Assembly (NCBI GenBank): GCA_963573315.1
Contig: OY752148.1
Span: 124,001-188,000, forward strand
Origin: Entomortierella parvispora
Taxonomy: Eukaryota > Mortierellomycota > Mortierellomycetes > Mortierellales > Mortierellaceae
Length of the DNA: 64,000 nucleotides
Direction: 5' to 3'
A program made the position numbers and the translations under genes. Below, piece after piece: positions 32,301 to 41,471 of this stretch. Under the pieces are notes generated by a model. It saw nothing but the letters and a program-made list of their open reading frames with translations. It was not told the DNA's origin and made no database searches. The stretch's first letter is position 1. Every line of letters begins with the position of its first letter.

Positions 32301-32490
32301 CTTTCAACCTCTGAAGGCAATCAGGCTACAGTGCAAAAGAAAAAAGATTAGAGGTTGCAGAGAGACAAGGTGCTTAAATGTCAACTTGAAGCAACTACTC
32401 ACATCCGCTCCTCAGACTCTTCGACCGAGAAGAACGTTCATTGAGAAAAGGGTCGCGAGAGTGCTTCTGTCCAGCTTGTGTAGACCCTAA
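31049..32490 (+). CDS. Crinkler (CRN)-type protein: ubiquitin-like header + P-loop NTPase start
   Basis: Exons 31049-31367, 31638-31679, 31741-32004, 32054-32490 join in phase to 353 codons plus TAA. The first intron (270 bp) may hide extra small exons. Residues 1-106 form the Crinkler header: MATKLFCLLEG at the start, then KLLAKDLILWRVSIPEDKQ and SPDDNTYIIVQRP, a ubiquitin-like fold in this family. A linker (GSRPVSPLLYPDVS) and a conserved region (FFAPDSTHAIFLNEFVKGRH) follow. The last exon carries SSGCGKTRTALELL (Walker A), then GLYFNAGEKDLGSND. Crinkler genes usually continue with a complete NTPase and a nuclease or kinase effector domain. Here the protein ends in a short basic tail after LTLG, so it may be truncated. 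The Tc1/mariner element starts only 49 bp after the stop and may have removed the rest. Confidence 0.65.
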
Positions 32491-32739
32491 TCATATGTTG
32501 GAAGTGAAATAATTTGAAAATTAGAACAGATTATTATATTGTGCCTTGCAGAAACTTTGTCGATAAAAATTTTATTTTATTGGGGCAAAAATATTAATTG
32601 GGGTAACTTTATTTGATCAAACAAAAATAAAAGCGCAAATTAATCGATTGATAGGACTGCCATCGACCCAACAACATTTTCTTTAGGCTTTGTCTTTGTT
32701 CCATTCTTTTCCTTCCTTCCACTTCCCCTTTCCTCCCCC

Positions 32740-34005
32740 ATGGCGGACAATACTGACGACAATGACAACTCATCTGAGTCTGTCTCTCAGTTCGACCCCC
32801 CTGCAACTATCCAATGTGGTATCAACTTCCGCATTGGTGATCCAACAAAAACTTGTCGCGAGATCAAACGTTTTCGAAACTTGTTTGGTGGCATCCCAGA
32901 AGTTGACTTTCACTCGGACAGAGATTCGTACAGAGTATTAGTGGCGCACATCAAGACACAACTCGACCGGATTCGTATCCCTGGAGAGGCATATGAGTGG
33001 CCTTCGGGTGATGTATACTTGAGGCCCTACCACAACGTCAGACAAGGGAAGTTTCAGCTGCTTGACGAAGGCGTTGTACAGGGCCGTATTGAGCAGGCAT
33101 GGAAGAACGAGGCAACCAGGCTGAAAACAGACATTGGCATCGTGGTTCATCTCTTTATTTACCTAAACCAAAGAGCCCACGGAGCTTCTAGTGGCAGTGG
33201 TGGTGGAGGGCGTGTTACTACAGGGACTCATCGAGGAACAGCTGCCAATTACCGGGCAGCGCTTGAAGCTATAGACGCCCACAATGCTTTGGATTCCGCG
33301 ACACCAATAACGGCTCCGTTAGCAAGGCAGTTTCTAGCAAGGGATTTGAGTCGAAACCCTGATCGCATTCCTTCCCCAGAGACGCCGTTGGAAATTCCTA
33401 CCAGCGCTACCTTCTTGCAGGCCGAGGCACTCGATCGACAAAGACAAGAGTACCAAGAGGAAGGGCTACTTCAGCGCCCACGGACACCACAATCATCATT
33501 TGTCTTGGAGGTGGGGATCAGTGGCACCTCTGCCAAGCTTCCCATTGTAATTCCACTGGATGCGCTCAAAAAAGCATTAGGACTTCCAAGCTGTGATTTG
33601 TCACAAGGGCTTCAGCGTCTCATGGAAAATCCGCCTGCCCCTCCACCTGCGCCTCAAGAAGATATGGAGGATGTTGACCACCCACACCCTGATGCTGAGT
33701 ATCTGGCGAACCAGAGGACGCTCGATCAAGAAGAGGAAGAAGAAGAGGAGGAGGAAGAGGAGGAAAGGCTAGTACGGAGACGTCCCACAACTTCAACTGG
33801 CTCTCTTAAGGATACCGATAACTCGGCCCCAATTGACGTTCAAGATGATATGCAGGAGGAGCCAGAAGCTGTCGTCCCGCCAGGTGGAAAAAAGAGGAGC
33901 TTAGATCTTCCTGATCGACCACAATCTCGCAACACAAGAAGCCGGGCTACTGCAGAGCAGTCTTCATTAGACCCTGGAGTCAGAACTCGCAGATCAAATA
34001 AATGA
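32740..34005 (+). CDS. 421-residue acidic-tail protein carried by the Tc1/mariner element
   Basis: Single exon, ATG to TGA, fully inside the transposon ends. I do not recognise the family. Residues 1-20 are acidic and serine-rich. Residues 25-145 look like a folded domain (NFRIGDPTKTCREIKRFRNL, SYRVLVAHIKTQLDRIRIP, WPSGDVYLRPYHNVRQGKF). Residues 150-160 are glycine/serine-rich. Residues 255-290 are a second ordered patch (SSFVLEVGISGTSAKLPIVI). A run of about 15 glutamates at 330-345 comes from GAAGAGGAA repeats. The C-terminus is basic (GGKKRSLDLPDRPQSRNTRS), possibly a nuclear signal. It converges tail-to-tail with the transposase gene, with 24 bp between stop codons. It may be an accessory factor of the transposon or a captured host gene. 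Confidence 0.75.
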   Translation: MADNTDDNDNSSESVSQFDPPATIQCGINFRIGDPTKTCREIKRFRNLFGGIPEVDFHSDRDSYRVLVAHIKTQLDRIRIPGEAYEWPSGDVYLRPYHNVRQGKFQLLDEGVVQGRIEQAWKNEATRLKTDIGIVVHLFIYLNQRAHGASSGSGGGGRVTTGTHRGTAANYRAALEAIDAHNALDSATPITAPLARQFLARDLSRNPDRIPSPETPLEIPTSATFLQAEALDRQRQEYQEEGLLQRPRTPQSSFVLEVGISGTSAKLPIVIPLDALKKALGLPSCDLSQGLQRLMENPPAPPPAPQEDMEDVDHPHPDAEYLANQRTLDQEEEEEEEEEEEERLVRRRPTTSTGSLKDTDNSAPIDVQDDMQEEPEAVVPPGGKKRSLDLPDRPQSRNTRSRATAEQSSLDPGVRTRRSNK

Positions 34006-34029
34006 ATTATATGATGGCTAGGCTAGCCT

Positions 34030-35114
34030 TTACTTTCGATCCTTTATTCCCTGTCGAAATCTATCCTTGTCCAGGAAACCAGAAGAGTATCCGCAGTGCT
34101 GGAAAGTGTTGACGGTCACGGTTTGTTGAGAACAGGCTGGAAATGTGAGATCCAGCACATCTTTTGGATAGTGGCTGAATACCAGATTGGCACGTCGTTG
34201 AAGCCAAGTCTTTACGTTGGAAAACCCAAACTCAATTGGGTTCATGTGTGGGCAATAAGGAGGAAGAAAGAAGATATGGGCTCCTCTTGAGTGTATAGCT
34301 TCTACAAGCTCTTGAAACATGTGAATTCTCGCGTTGTCCATGAGCACGATTGAATTGCGCATGGGCCATGGCTGGATGTGCGGAAGAATTTCCTCTATAA
34401 ATCCTTCATAAAAAGACTTCCTAGTAAAAGTGTCCGCTGTGATCCTCCATCCGAGGAACCCTTCACTGTCCATAGATGCAAGTGCAGAAACCCTTTTGCC
34501 CCTGGAAAAGGGTAGGTTGACGATCGCAGGTGTCCCCCTTAACGACCAAGCGAAGTGTCTGACGGATGCTCGGCTATCCTTACTCGTTTCGTCAATGAAC
34601 ACAAGTTGCTCTGGATGCATGTACACCTGCTCCAGTGTGAACTCGAAGTAGTCGATATCGCCTGGTCGCGCTTCTCTTGCACGCTTCTGCAGAATCTTGC
34701 GGGACATCTTTAAATCAAATCGAAGGTACCGGCTGATGGTGGAAGTGGAGGACGGGAGATCCGGATATCTCTTCTTCAATTCATCTTGAAGTTCCTCAAT
34801 GAAAAAGCACGGATGCCCCTCAATGTTATCACGAACGAAAGATTCTACCTCGGGTGGCCAACGCAGCTTCGGTTCCCTTGGTGGAGCGGGCTCTACTGTA
34901 CCAGTTTTGTTAAATTGTTCTTCAAGAAGAAAATGAAGTTAGAGACAAGAGTTTCAACCCAGCACTCGCTTGTTGCTTTGCACGCGCAATTACCGGACCA
35001 TCGTTCCACGCTTCGGTAAGAGCAGCTTAAAAGCGCGGCCACTGTAGTCGAGTCTAATCCATAGATATCGTAGAGCACAACAGCTGCCATGCGAAAGTCA
35101 GAAGATTTTGCCAT
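34030..35114 (-). CDS. Tc1/mariner transposase (DD34E)
   Basis: Two exons (35114-34994 and 34919-34030) with a 74-bp GT..AG intron join to a 336-residue protein ending in TAA. Exon 1 and the start of exon 2 form a helix-turn-helix DNA-binding region (AAVVLYDIYGLDSTTVAALL, SYRSVERW). A second one follows near residues 80-110 (STSTISRYL). The DDE catalytic triad is complete: D150 in VFIDETSKD, D235 in IVLMDNARIH, and E270 in CPHMNPIEFGF. Exactly 34 residues lie between the last two, the Tc1-type spacing. The enzyme would cut and paste the element at TA sites. With perfect terminal repeats and an intact frame the copy may be active. Confidence 0.9.
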
Positions 35115-35455
35115 GGCAGCAAAGTGAAAATGAGGGAAGATGCACGAAAGAGTGTCTCCACATTTATCGCGTTGTCACAGCCCCAACAATATTGCACCAT
35201 AACAATGGTCCCCTTTGTCGGAAAGCTTTCCGACAAATGGGATTGTCTATATCAGTTGAGTTGCCTGCGAATATTATCTCGCGATTGTTGGGGTCAACAG
35301 TGGCCCTTCTACCCCAACCGCCCCAACAATCAAGTGCCAGGTGTCAACGCGGTAGTTTTTTTATTTGGCCGGGATCTAAAATTAATCAATTGTCCCAATA
35401 ATTTTATTTGAACGATTCAGGCCCCGATAAGACAAAGTTTCTGCAAGGCACAAAT

Positions 35456-35976
35456 AAAATATGTTTTATTATTAATGAGAAGCGACGCGAGAGCAACTGA
35501 CAGTGTCAGTCGATTTTTCAAAAATTTACTATTCCCGGTTTTTCTTAAATTTTGGCTACTTTAATCTTCTTGAAACTTCTGCAGTCTGGAGGCATTGATA
35601 CAATAGTCTGGTATCTCAATTTTCAGACTCGTAAGATGTCTGTGCAGTTCACTATCGTGCACAAAAGATGGTCAATTTTGTGTTGAGAACGAGTCTTTGA
35701 GAAAAAATAAAGTTTAAAATTTTAGGCGAAATCTTGGATAGTTTTTTATTCTCGATATAATACAGCTGCTTTCGTAATGAGATTTAAATGCAGCCTCCCA
35801 TCTTGATTTACCTCACAATCGATGAACATGGATAAATACGTCGGTTCTTCAGGTCCATGCATTTTCAGCCTTCGTAGACACCAAAGGAATGCGTAGGGAT
35901 AAAGCAAAGACCCTCAGTTGTGAAGGCGGGTCCTAAATATTTTTTATTTTTTGAGCAAAAAAAAAAAAATCAGTCG
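35456..35976. other. AT-rich flank, no gene seen
   Basis: AT-rich sequence between the mariner right end and the piggyBac transposase stop. It contains a TGACAGTGTCAGTCGATTTTTC block near 35497, which may belong to the piggyBac element's end. I could not pair it with a convincing inverted repeat or TTAA on the other side. Confidence 0.4.
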
Positions 35977-38242
35977 CTACTCGTCACATGCAGCGTGGTC
36001 AACAAAACATGGCGGACAGTAGGCACGATCGTTGCACACACAAAACGTGCGGATGCGTGGCTTTGTGAGGTTTCCTTTATGGACTTCTCCAACACACTGT
36101 CGCTGGTTGTACCTTTTAGCAGGAGTTCCAACTGTGCCTGGCCGGGCTGGTCTGCGCTGAGCCTCAGGGGTATAGATACGATGAATGGTAACAACTGGAG
36201 GTTCATTCTCTTTCTCTATCATCTGCTTGATTGCATCACTTGGATACTCTTCAGTTAGCAGAGACGTGACAATTTCATGCCTATACTTCATGTGGCTGGG
36301 TCTTATGTTTGGCTTGTCATGGATGTAAGCGCGGTAGGCAAGGTACGCGTTCGATTCTGCAATTGCTAGTGCAAATGCCAATACTCGAACTTGCCAATTT
36401 GGTGAGCGCATTACGTCGTGGAAGTTTCTCTTATTGTCACGAACGTTGTTATTGACATCGACGGCACCTTTGGCAGAGGAGTACTCTTCGAGAACTTGAA
36501 TCGGCTTGAATTTCTTGACGACTTTCTCCCCACCAGGCAAATATTCTGATCGACTGACCTCTGCTCCCTGGATTGTTGTTCCACCAGTCGAGATCACACA
36601 CTGGGGTTTTCGATCCATTTGAGAAACTAGAAGCAGCTTGATGTGCGGCTTGTGAGGCACACTGGCTGTTCTGGCTATATACGATCCCAGGCTATCAGGC
36701 AACGAGGAGATGATGTCGACAGGTATACCTCTAGGAAAGTACCTCCTCTTCTTCACGTGCATAACAGAGAACAGGCCTCTCTCCATCAATGCAACCGCAG
36801 AAGCAGGCGATCCAAAATATGAATCGGCATAGACTGTCCGGGGAACACCTATCCATGGCTTTACGAGACGTAGCATGCCTCCAATGACCTTGCCTTCTTC
36901 GTCAAACTCTTGAAGGGCAGCATTCTTGTCCCGAGACAGATCTAGTTGAAGGATAATCTGGGTGACAGAATCGGCCAGCGTCTTGTATTCCTGTCCAACA
37001 GGATGGGGCTTTGCTGGAAGATTGCGCACACCCGGCATACCATCGTCATACTTCTTTCCCCGCCACTGGTTCATGCTCTCGTCGATGGTCAGCCTCCAGC
37101 TTGGAGTCACCGTTTCTGCTAAGTTCTTGTTGTATGCTTCCCAAAACGAATCAATTGGCCAGTACGGATTCTCGACCTCATTATCAGGGGGAGTCCCAAC
37201 TCGAAAAGCATGGCTAGCAAGAATGTCTTGGAACCGCTTATGGGACATGTATCGGGAAAAGCCTCGCCTAGAGATGAAGGGTATCGGGTCCTCGATATCC
37301 TCAAACGTTTCTTTTGTTGTCAAATCACAACACCTGGCTAACCATAACGATATCCATCTCATGTACTCTGGAAAATCGAGAGGTACGAATGGCCCTTTCT
37401 TGTTTTGCAGGAGCACGTTCATCGCTGGGATCATCTCCTGTTCGATATAGTCGCAGGGTAAGAAGGCGGCAAAGAGCTGGCCAGGTGTTGCAGATTTGAG
37501 AGTCTCCTTCTTGAACCAGCCCTTTGAAAAGTGCTCCATATGTGGACCTACAATGGGCCTTGGATCGAGGAATACCTGGTTATCAACCTAGTTCCAAGCG
37601 TCTGCGTGATTCTGGGCAGGATCGTCTAGAGGCTCTGCTTGAGGCTCAGCTGGAGGCATCGTTTGAGGCTCAGCATCATCGTCGGCCGTACCATCGTCGA
37701 GAGTGAGATTTTCCTCTCTTCCATCCGCGTTTGGCTCTACTGTTCCTAGGGCATCTCGCAACACAGACACCGCGAACTGATTAAAAAATTGAAATGGAAT
37801 GAATGAATGTCCATTTAATTACTACATCTATACGACCAGCTAAGGACCCTGTATTCCTAACAACTACATGTCTATGCACTTTGAAAGCTACAGGTAAGAA
37901 TATTGGCACAACAGAACAACGGCTTACTTGCAGGTCATCTACCTCCACGTCTACAGGCGGATGTGGTGGCATTTGTGGGCGCAGCGCAGCTGGAGGAATT
38001 ACAGCATTACGGTTGCCATTGGGAAGAAGCTTGAGGATAGTGTGCTTAAGCTCCACTTCAATCTGATTGCTGAACTTGACGACAAAAACACCTTCTCTCA
38101 CTTCGCTAACGACAACGCCAAGTGCAGGCTGGACCTGACCACGGAAGGCATTTTGAAATTGGTTGGAGGTAATGTTTTTAAAGAAGCGGGAGTGGACATG
38201 CACAGTCACTCCTGGGCGCAGCCCAGAATTAGCTTTGGGCAT
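35977..38242 (-). pseudogene. piggyBac-like transposase with one in-frame TAG
   Basis: Exon 1 (38242-37928) and exon 2 (37776-35977) are joined by a 151-bp GT..AG intron into a frame of 705 codons. Catalytic aspartates of the piggyBac type are visible at about D337 (RLTIDESMNQWRGKK), D423 (VYADSYFGS) and D545 (KGAVDVNNNVRDNKRN). The C-terminus has the cysteine-rich zinc-binding end (FCVCNDRAYCPPC). The N-terminal 105 residues form a separate small domain of unknown role. A TAG at 37588-37590 (about codon 168) interrupts the frame between HADAWN and VDNQVFLD, which are in the same frame. A downstream ATG (37539, MEHFSKGW) would still give most of the catalytic part. I could not find TTAA-flanked inverted repeats. 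Confidence 0.75.
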
Positions 38243-38384
38243 AGACTGACGAGTGAAAGAATGAGGATGGGATGGAAGGCAGAAATGAATTGATTTCTCA
38301 GAATGGACCTTTTTTCACCAGTCCAAAAAAACCCGGGTATTATTTTTGTGTTATCGAGGAACATCCCCCTCTAAAATTAGCCGA

Positions 38385-38921
38385 TTATCTGCAAGCAACG
38401 TCATGGTATTCTCGAATAAAGTAAGGGCATTTTCGACTGAATTTCAGTTGATTCAGTCGATCGACTGACAAAAATTTGGCTCTGATTAATAATAATACCT
38501 TGTAGGTGGACGCTTTCAAAGCCTTCAGCGACCCTCCATCAAGACCTCGTTTGCGTTCCAGATACAAATTAAAAGCACTCTCCATCTGGACATATTCCTT
38601 CCGAGACCACTTCTTTAGAAGTATTCGACCTTGTCTTTGTAAGCCACTGTGCGTCGACTTGGCCAGTTGCGAGATTCCCACATGCCAGATGGATTGACAG
38701 CGCTTGAGTGTACAGTTTTCCCTCTATGTCATGTCTGCTTGATAAAGGAAGCCTTCGTAGTCGATATCGGGCAAGCGAATACAGTTGCACATGAACAGTA
38801 GCAGACAGGAGTCGACCATCTCGAGCCTTGCGAGAGCGTCCTTCCAAGAGCCTGTGGACCGCGAGGCATGAGGAGGTATCCGGCCACTCCTATCCGCCGA
38901 CATAACGAAAATTGGTGCCAA
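38385..38921 (-). pseudogene. decayed gene fragment of unknown family
   Basis: On the minus strand a frame from 38921 reads MAPIFVMSADRSGRIPPHAS and on to EGFLYQADMT. It meets a TAG at 38724-38726, then continues in the same frame with RENCTLKRCQSIWHVGISQL and WSRKEYVQMESAFNLYLERK. After KASTYK there is a GTATTATT donor-like site near 38500. The middle helical stretch faintly recalls TFIIS N-terminal-like bundles, which I do not trust enough to name. It is probably a host gene remnant left by nearby insertions. Confidence 0.4.
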
Positions 38922-38926
38922 TTACT

Positions 38927-39600
38927 ACAATGGAGGGGATCGAATCGTTCGTTGCACCTAATTTAATTTTCAAAAAAAATGTGTTGTCATTGACATGGAC
39001 AGACAATTAACAGCATCAAAGATGCAATAAAAGTGTAACAGAAATGGGTGGACCTCGGCTCTTGGAGGCCCTGCTACAGGCGTGCAAGAATTAACCAGAG
39101 CTTCATGAGAGGCAGCCGCACAAACAGTCTCTCGCGATATCGAGACCTGTGCGGAGTTGACAGTATATGGCAACGCGCGTGTAAGAAACTCGTACCGAAC
39201 GATGCCCTACATTAGAAACGCAGAGCAACGCCGGTTTGGTGGGGACAACTACATGGCTCTTGGAGGCCCAGCTACGGGAGTGCAAGAGTCTCCATGGCTC
39301 CATGGGCAGCCTGCTGTGCCAACAGTCTCTTGCGATAACAAGACCTGCACAGTGTCGCAATGCTAAGCATAGCAACATGCATGGATAGAACCTCAACTAA
39401 TATCGCCCTGCACCAGTGGGGCAGATGCGACAGCAGCATGAGGAGAGGGCGTCAACCCCATGTACCCTGACAAGAGAAAAAACGGGCTGATAGAACTGAC
39501 TTCACTTTTACCTGAGGGGGAGGAAAGTTGACGAGTTGACGAGAGGAGGGTTTGCGAGTTGACGAGAGGAGGGTTTGACTTGAAGGAGAGTTTGAGTTGA
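38927..39600. other. no gene; short local duplication
   Basis: Contains two related blocks with CTTGGAGGCC-CTGCTAC-GGCGTGCAAGA near 39060 and 39258, and CAACAGTCTCT-GCGATA near 39122 and 39318. It is a diverged ~200-bp tandem duplication. No coding frame is convincing. Confidence 0.5.
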
Positions 39601-39741
39601 GAGAGTTCGAGAGTTCGAGAGAGAGAGAGAGAGAGAGTTCGAGAGAGAGAGTTCGAGAGAGAGAGTTCGAGAGTTCGAGAGTTCGAGAGTTCGAGAGAGA
39701 GAGTTCGAGAGTTCGAGAGAGAGAGAGAGAGAGAGAGAGAA
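39601..39741. repeat. GAGAGTTC microsatellite
   Basis: Irregular alternation of GAGAGA and GTTCGA blocks over about 140 bp. The serine/leucine-rich open frames on the minus strand here are products of the repeat. Confidence 0.9.
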
Positions 39742-39845
39742 ACTGTGAGTAGCGACGACGAAATATGGAGAGGAATGGTAAGGGCGAAAGGTGGCACTTT
39801 GCTTCTTGGCTTCCGCGCGTGGCCACCGCACATCCCGGGCAATAA

Positions 39846-39858
39846 TTACGTCACCGAA
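39846..39858 (+). promoter_or_regulatory. TTACGTCACCGAA motif with XPG-Fanzor-like promoter context
   Basis: The 13-mer sits in GGCAATAATTACGTCACCGAA, followed by ATTGGGAGC and about 45 bp later by GATTGGCTGGAA. The order and spacing closely resemble the region upstream of the XPG-Fanzor gene. The DIRS element begins 80 bp downstream, so the gene this promoter once served is displaced or lost. Confidence 0.5.
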
Positions 39859-40141
39859 ATCATTGGGAGCAGGACATTTCCGGCGTTAACCTCCTGATTG
39901 GCTGGAAGGGTTGACTTTATTTCTGGGAGTCTTTCTTGTCCAGCGATGCCGAATGAAATGAAGGCTGAAGCACATTTATTCGACACCGACAAGGGACTCT
40001 ATCTGTGTGTATCTTTCTTTTATTGATCTCACGTGACTCCAAAGAAAAAAGTGCTCTACACTAAGGGACTGATGCATCTCTTGATCTCCATCTACTCTCA
40101 AAGCAAAAGAGACCAGGGAGGGTTGGGTGGGACATCTAGAG

Positions 40142-40234
40142 TCCCTTGTCGGTGTCGAATAAATGTGCTTCAGCCTTCATTTCATTCGGCATCGCTGGAC
40201 ATTATTCTTCCCCCTCCAAGGGACTCTATCTGTG
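40142..40234. repeat. DIRS internal complementary region
   Basis: 40142-40200 is the exact complement of 39938-39996 and 40201-40234 of the opposite extremity. The junction GCTGGAC|ATTATTCTTCC shows how the two ends would meet in the circular intermediate. The recombinase stop codon lies inside it (40182-40184). Confidence 0.88.
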
Positions 40235-41471
40235 AATCCCGATGCAAAGGAAGAAGAGTGTTGGTGAAGTTGCTGGCGAGTGCTCTCGAAACGCGGTAGT
40301 AACCTTCCACCATTGTGGGCGACGACCAATTGCCTTGAGCGGTCACGTCGTCCACTGGAACGCCCCGACTGAGGGCATTCGTAGCTGCCAAGGCGCGGAC
40401 CTTGATACGAGACTGTCCCTCCTCCCGAGGCAGCTTGTCCAAGAGCCTTCCGAGGTACTTGGAAATCCTCTGCGCGCTCAACCCTGACGTGCCAAAACTG
40501 ACATCCCGAATCAGGGGTGTGAAGTCCAACTGCAGTAGCTGCCTGTCAAACTTGTGATGTTGGCCTCTCGCCCGTGCGTCATGCTGCTCTGTACGCCTGC
40601 GGTATTCCTGATACACGCTCACAGGGCAGAGGATCCGTTCCTCGTGTGGGTGGATCATGACATGCTTGACAATAGGCTGTCCGTTTCGGCGCTCTTTCGG
40701 TGAAACGATGACCATCTCTAGGGATCCTTTTCTCATTCGACACTGTGCTGCGTCCACGCACGCCAGATCGTCCGCTCTGAGGAAGCCAACCAATCCCAGC
40801 AAGAAGCAAGTCTTTGCCGTCAGTTGCTGGATGTCCATGGGCTCGTTCTCGCCCATGTCTCGTATCGCCTTGATGATCGGGTCCAAATCGGTGTCGAGGT
40901 TCCGAACACGTTTGAGTGTGTTGCTCCCCATGATCCTGAGAAAATCTGTCAAGTTCTCATCCGAGCGTAGCCCTTCCTGCCTATCCTGCGGGAAGAGCTT
41001 GAGAATTGTTGCCAGATATGCTCGAGCTGTCTGGGGCTTCCAGGACTTAGACTCGAGCCCAAAGTTCAGGTAGTTCATGAGGTCAGTCGAAGTGGTGTCG
41101 TCTAGTTGTCGCTGACGCTCCTGCAGCCAACGTACGAATGCCTGCTGACCTGATGAGCCCTTGGCATTCCTGGACCTGGCCGACTTGGAGTCAAAAAGTC
41201 GGAGCAGGACCCCAGAATCGGCTCCTGAAATCACAGCTTGTTGCCGTCGACGCTCCAAGCTGTTAACTGCCACATTGGGTTGCGTTCCAGAGGCTGTGGG
41301 CTGTTCCCTGGAGCTGCTCTTACCATTGACCGCGGTACTGGAATGGGCTCGTGCGTTGACATGGCTCGGATCGTAGGGTACCAGATCATTGCAGGCCACT
41401 GTGGTGTGATCACTGTCGCTCGGACCCTGTCCGTCCTGACCTTCTCCAGCACCCGATTGAGAAGGGACCAT
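40182..41471 (-). CDS. DIRS tyrosine recombinase
   Basis: About 429 codons from the ATG at 41471 to TGA; the start is uncertain because the frame is open far upstream. The N-terminal SAM-like part includes QAFVRWLQERQRQLDDTTST and TARAYLATILKLFP. The catalytic part shows GLVGFLRADDLACVD (first arginine), VSPKERRNGQP (lysine), IKVRALAATNALSRGVPVDD and TAQGNWSSPTMVEGYYR, ending with the nucleophilic tyrosine region. The GNWSS..M..GYYR ending is typical of DIRS recombinases. The enzyme would insert the circular DNA copy. The upstream part overlaps the RT-RNase H gene in another frame, as is known for DIRS elements. Confidence 0.85.
   Translation of the reverse strand: MVPSQSGAGEGQDGQGPSDSDHTTVACNDLVPYDPSHVNARAHSSTAVNGKSSSREQPTASGTQPNVAVNSLERRRQQAVISGADSGVLLRLFDSKSARSRNAKGSSGQQAFVRWLQERQRQLDDTTSTDLMNYLNFGLESKSWKPQTARAYLATILKLFPQDRQEGLRSDENLTDFLRIMGSNTLKRVRNLDTDLDPIIKAIRDMGENEPMDIQQLTAKTCFLLGLVGFLRADDLACVDAAQCRMRKGSLEMVIVSPKERRNGQPIVKHVMIHPHEERILCPVSVYQEYRRRTEQHDARARGQHHKFDRQLLQLDFTPLIRDVSFGTSGLSAQRISKYLGRLLDKLPREEGQSRIKVRALAATNALSRGVPVDDVTAQGNWSSPTMVEGYYRVSRALASNFTNTLLPLHRDSQIESLGGGRIMSSDAE

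Larger units (their letters stand above)
32539..35454. mobile_element. Tc1/mariner-type transposon with two convergent genes
   Basis: The ends are exact 23-bp inverted repeats: TTGTGCCTTGCAGAAACTTTGTC at 32539-32561 and its complement at 35431-35453 (one extra A at 35454). TA dinucleotides abut both sides (32537-32538 and 35455-35456), as expected for this superfamily. Inside the perfect arms, similarity continues imperfectly (TTATTGGGGCAA / AATTATTGGGACAA), and several CCCCAACAAT motifs lie near the right end (35182, 35281, 35322). The element is 2.9 kb, long for Tc1/mariner, because it carries an extra gene (32740-34005) converging on the transposase gene. Confidence 0.9.

Noticed and set aside
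35456..38500. Defining piggyBac ends by inverted repeats and TTAA
   Set aside because: Candidate TGTCAGTCGA-type words near 35497 and 38455 are partly palindromic and do not give a convincing pair with flanking TTAA.
39452..39842. Serine/leucine-rich open frames in three frames
   Set aside because: Products of the GAGAGTTC microsatellite.
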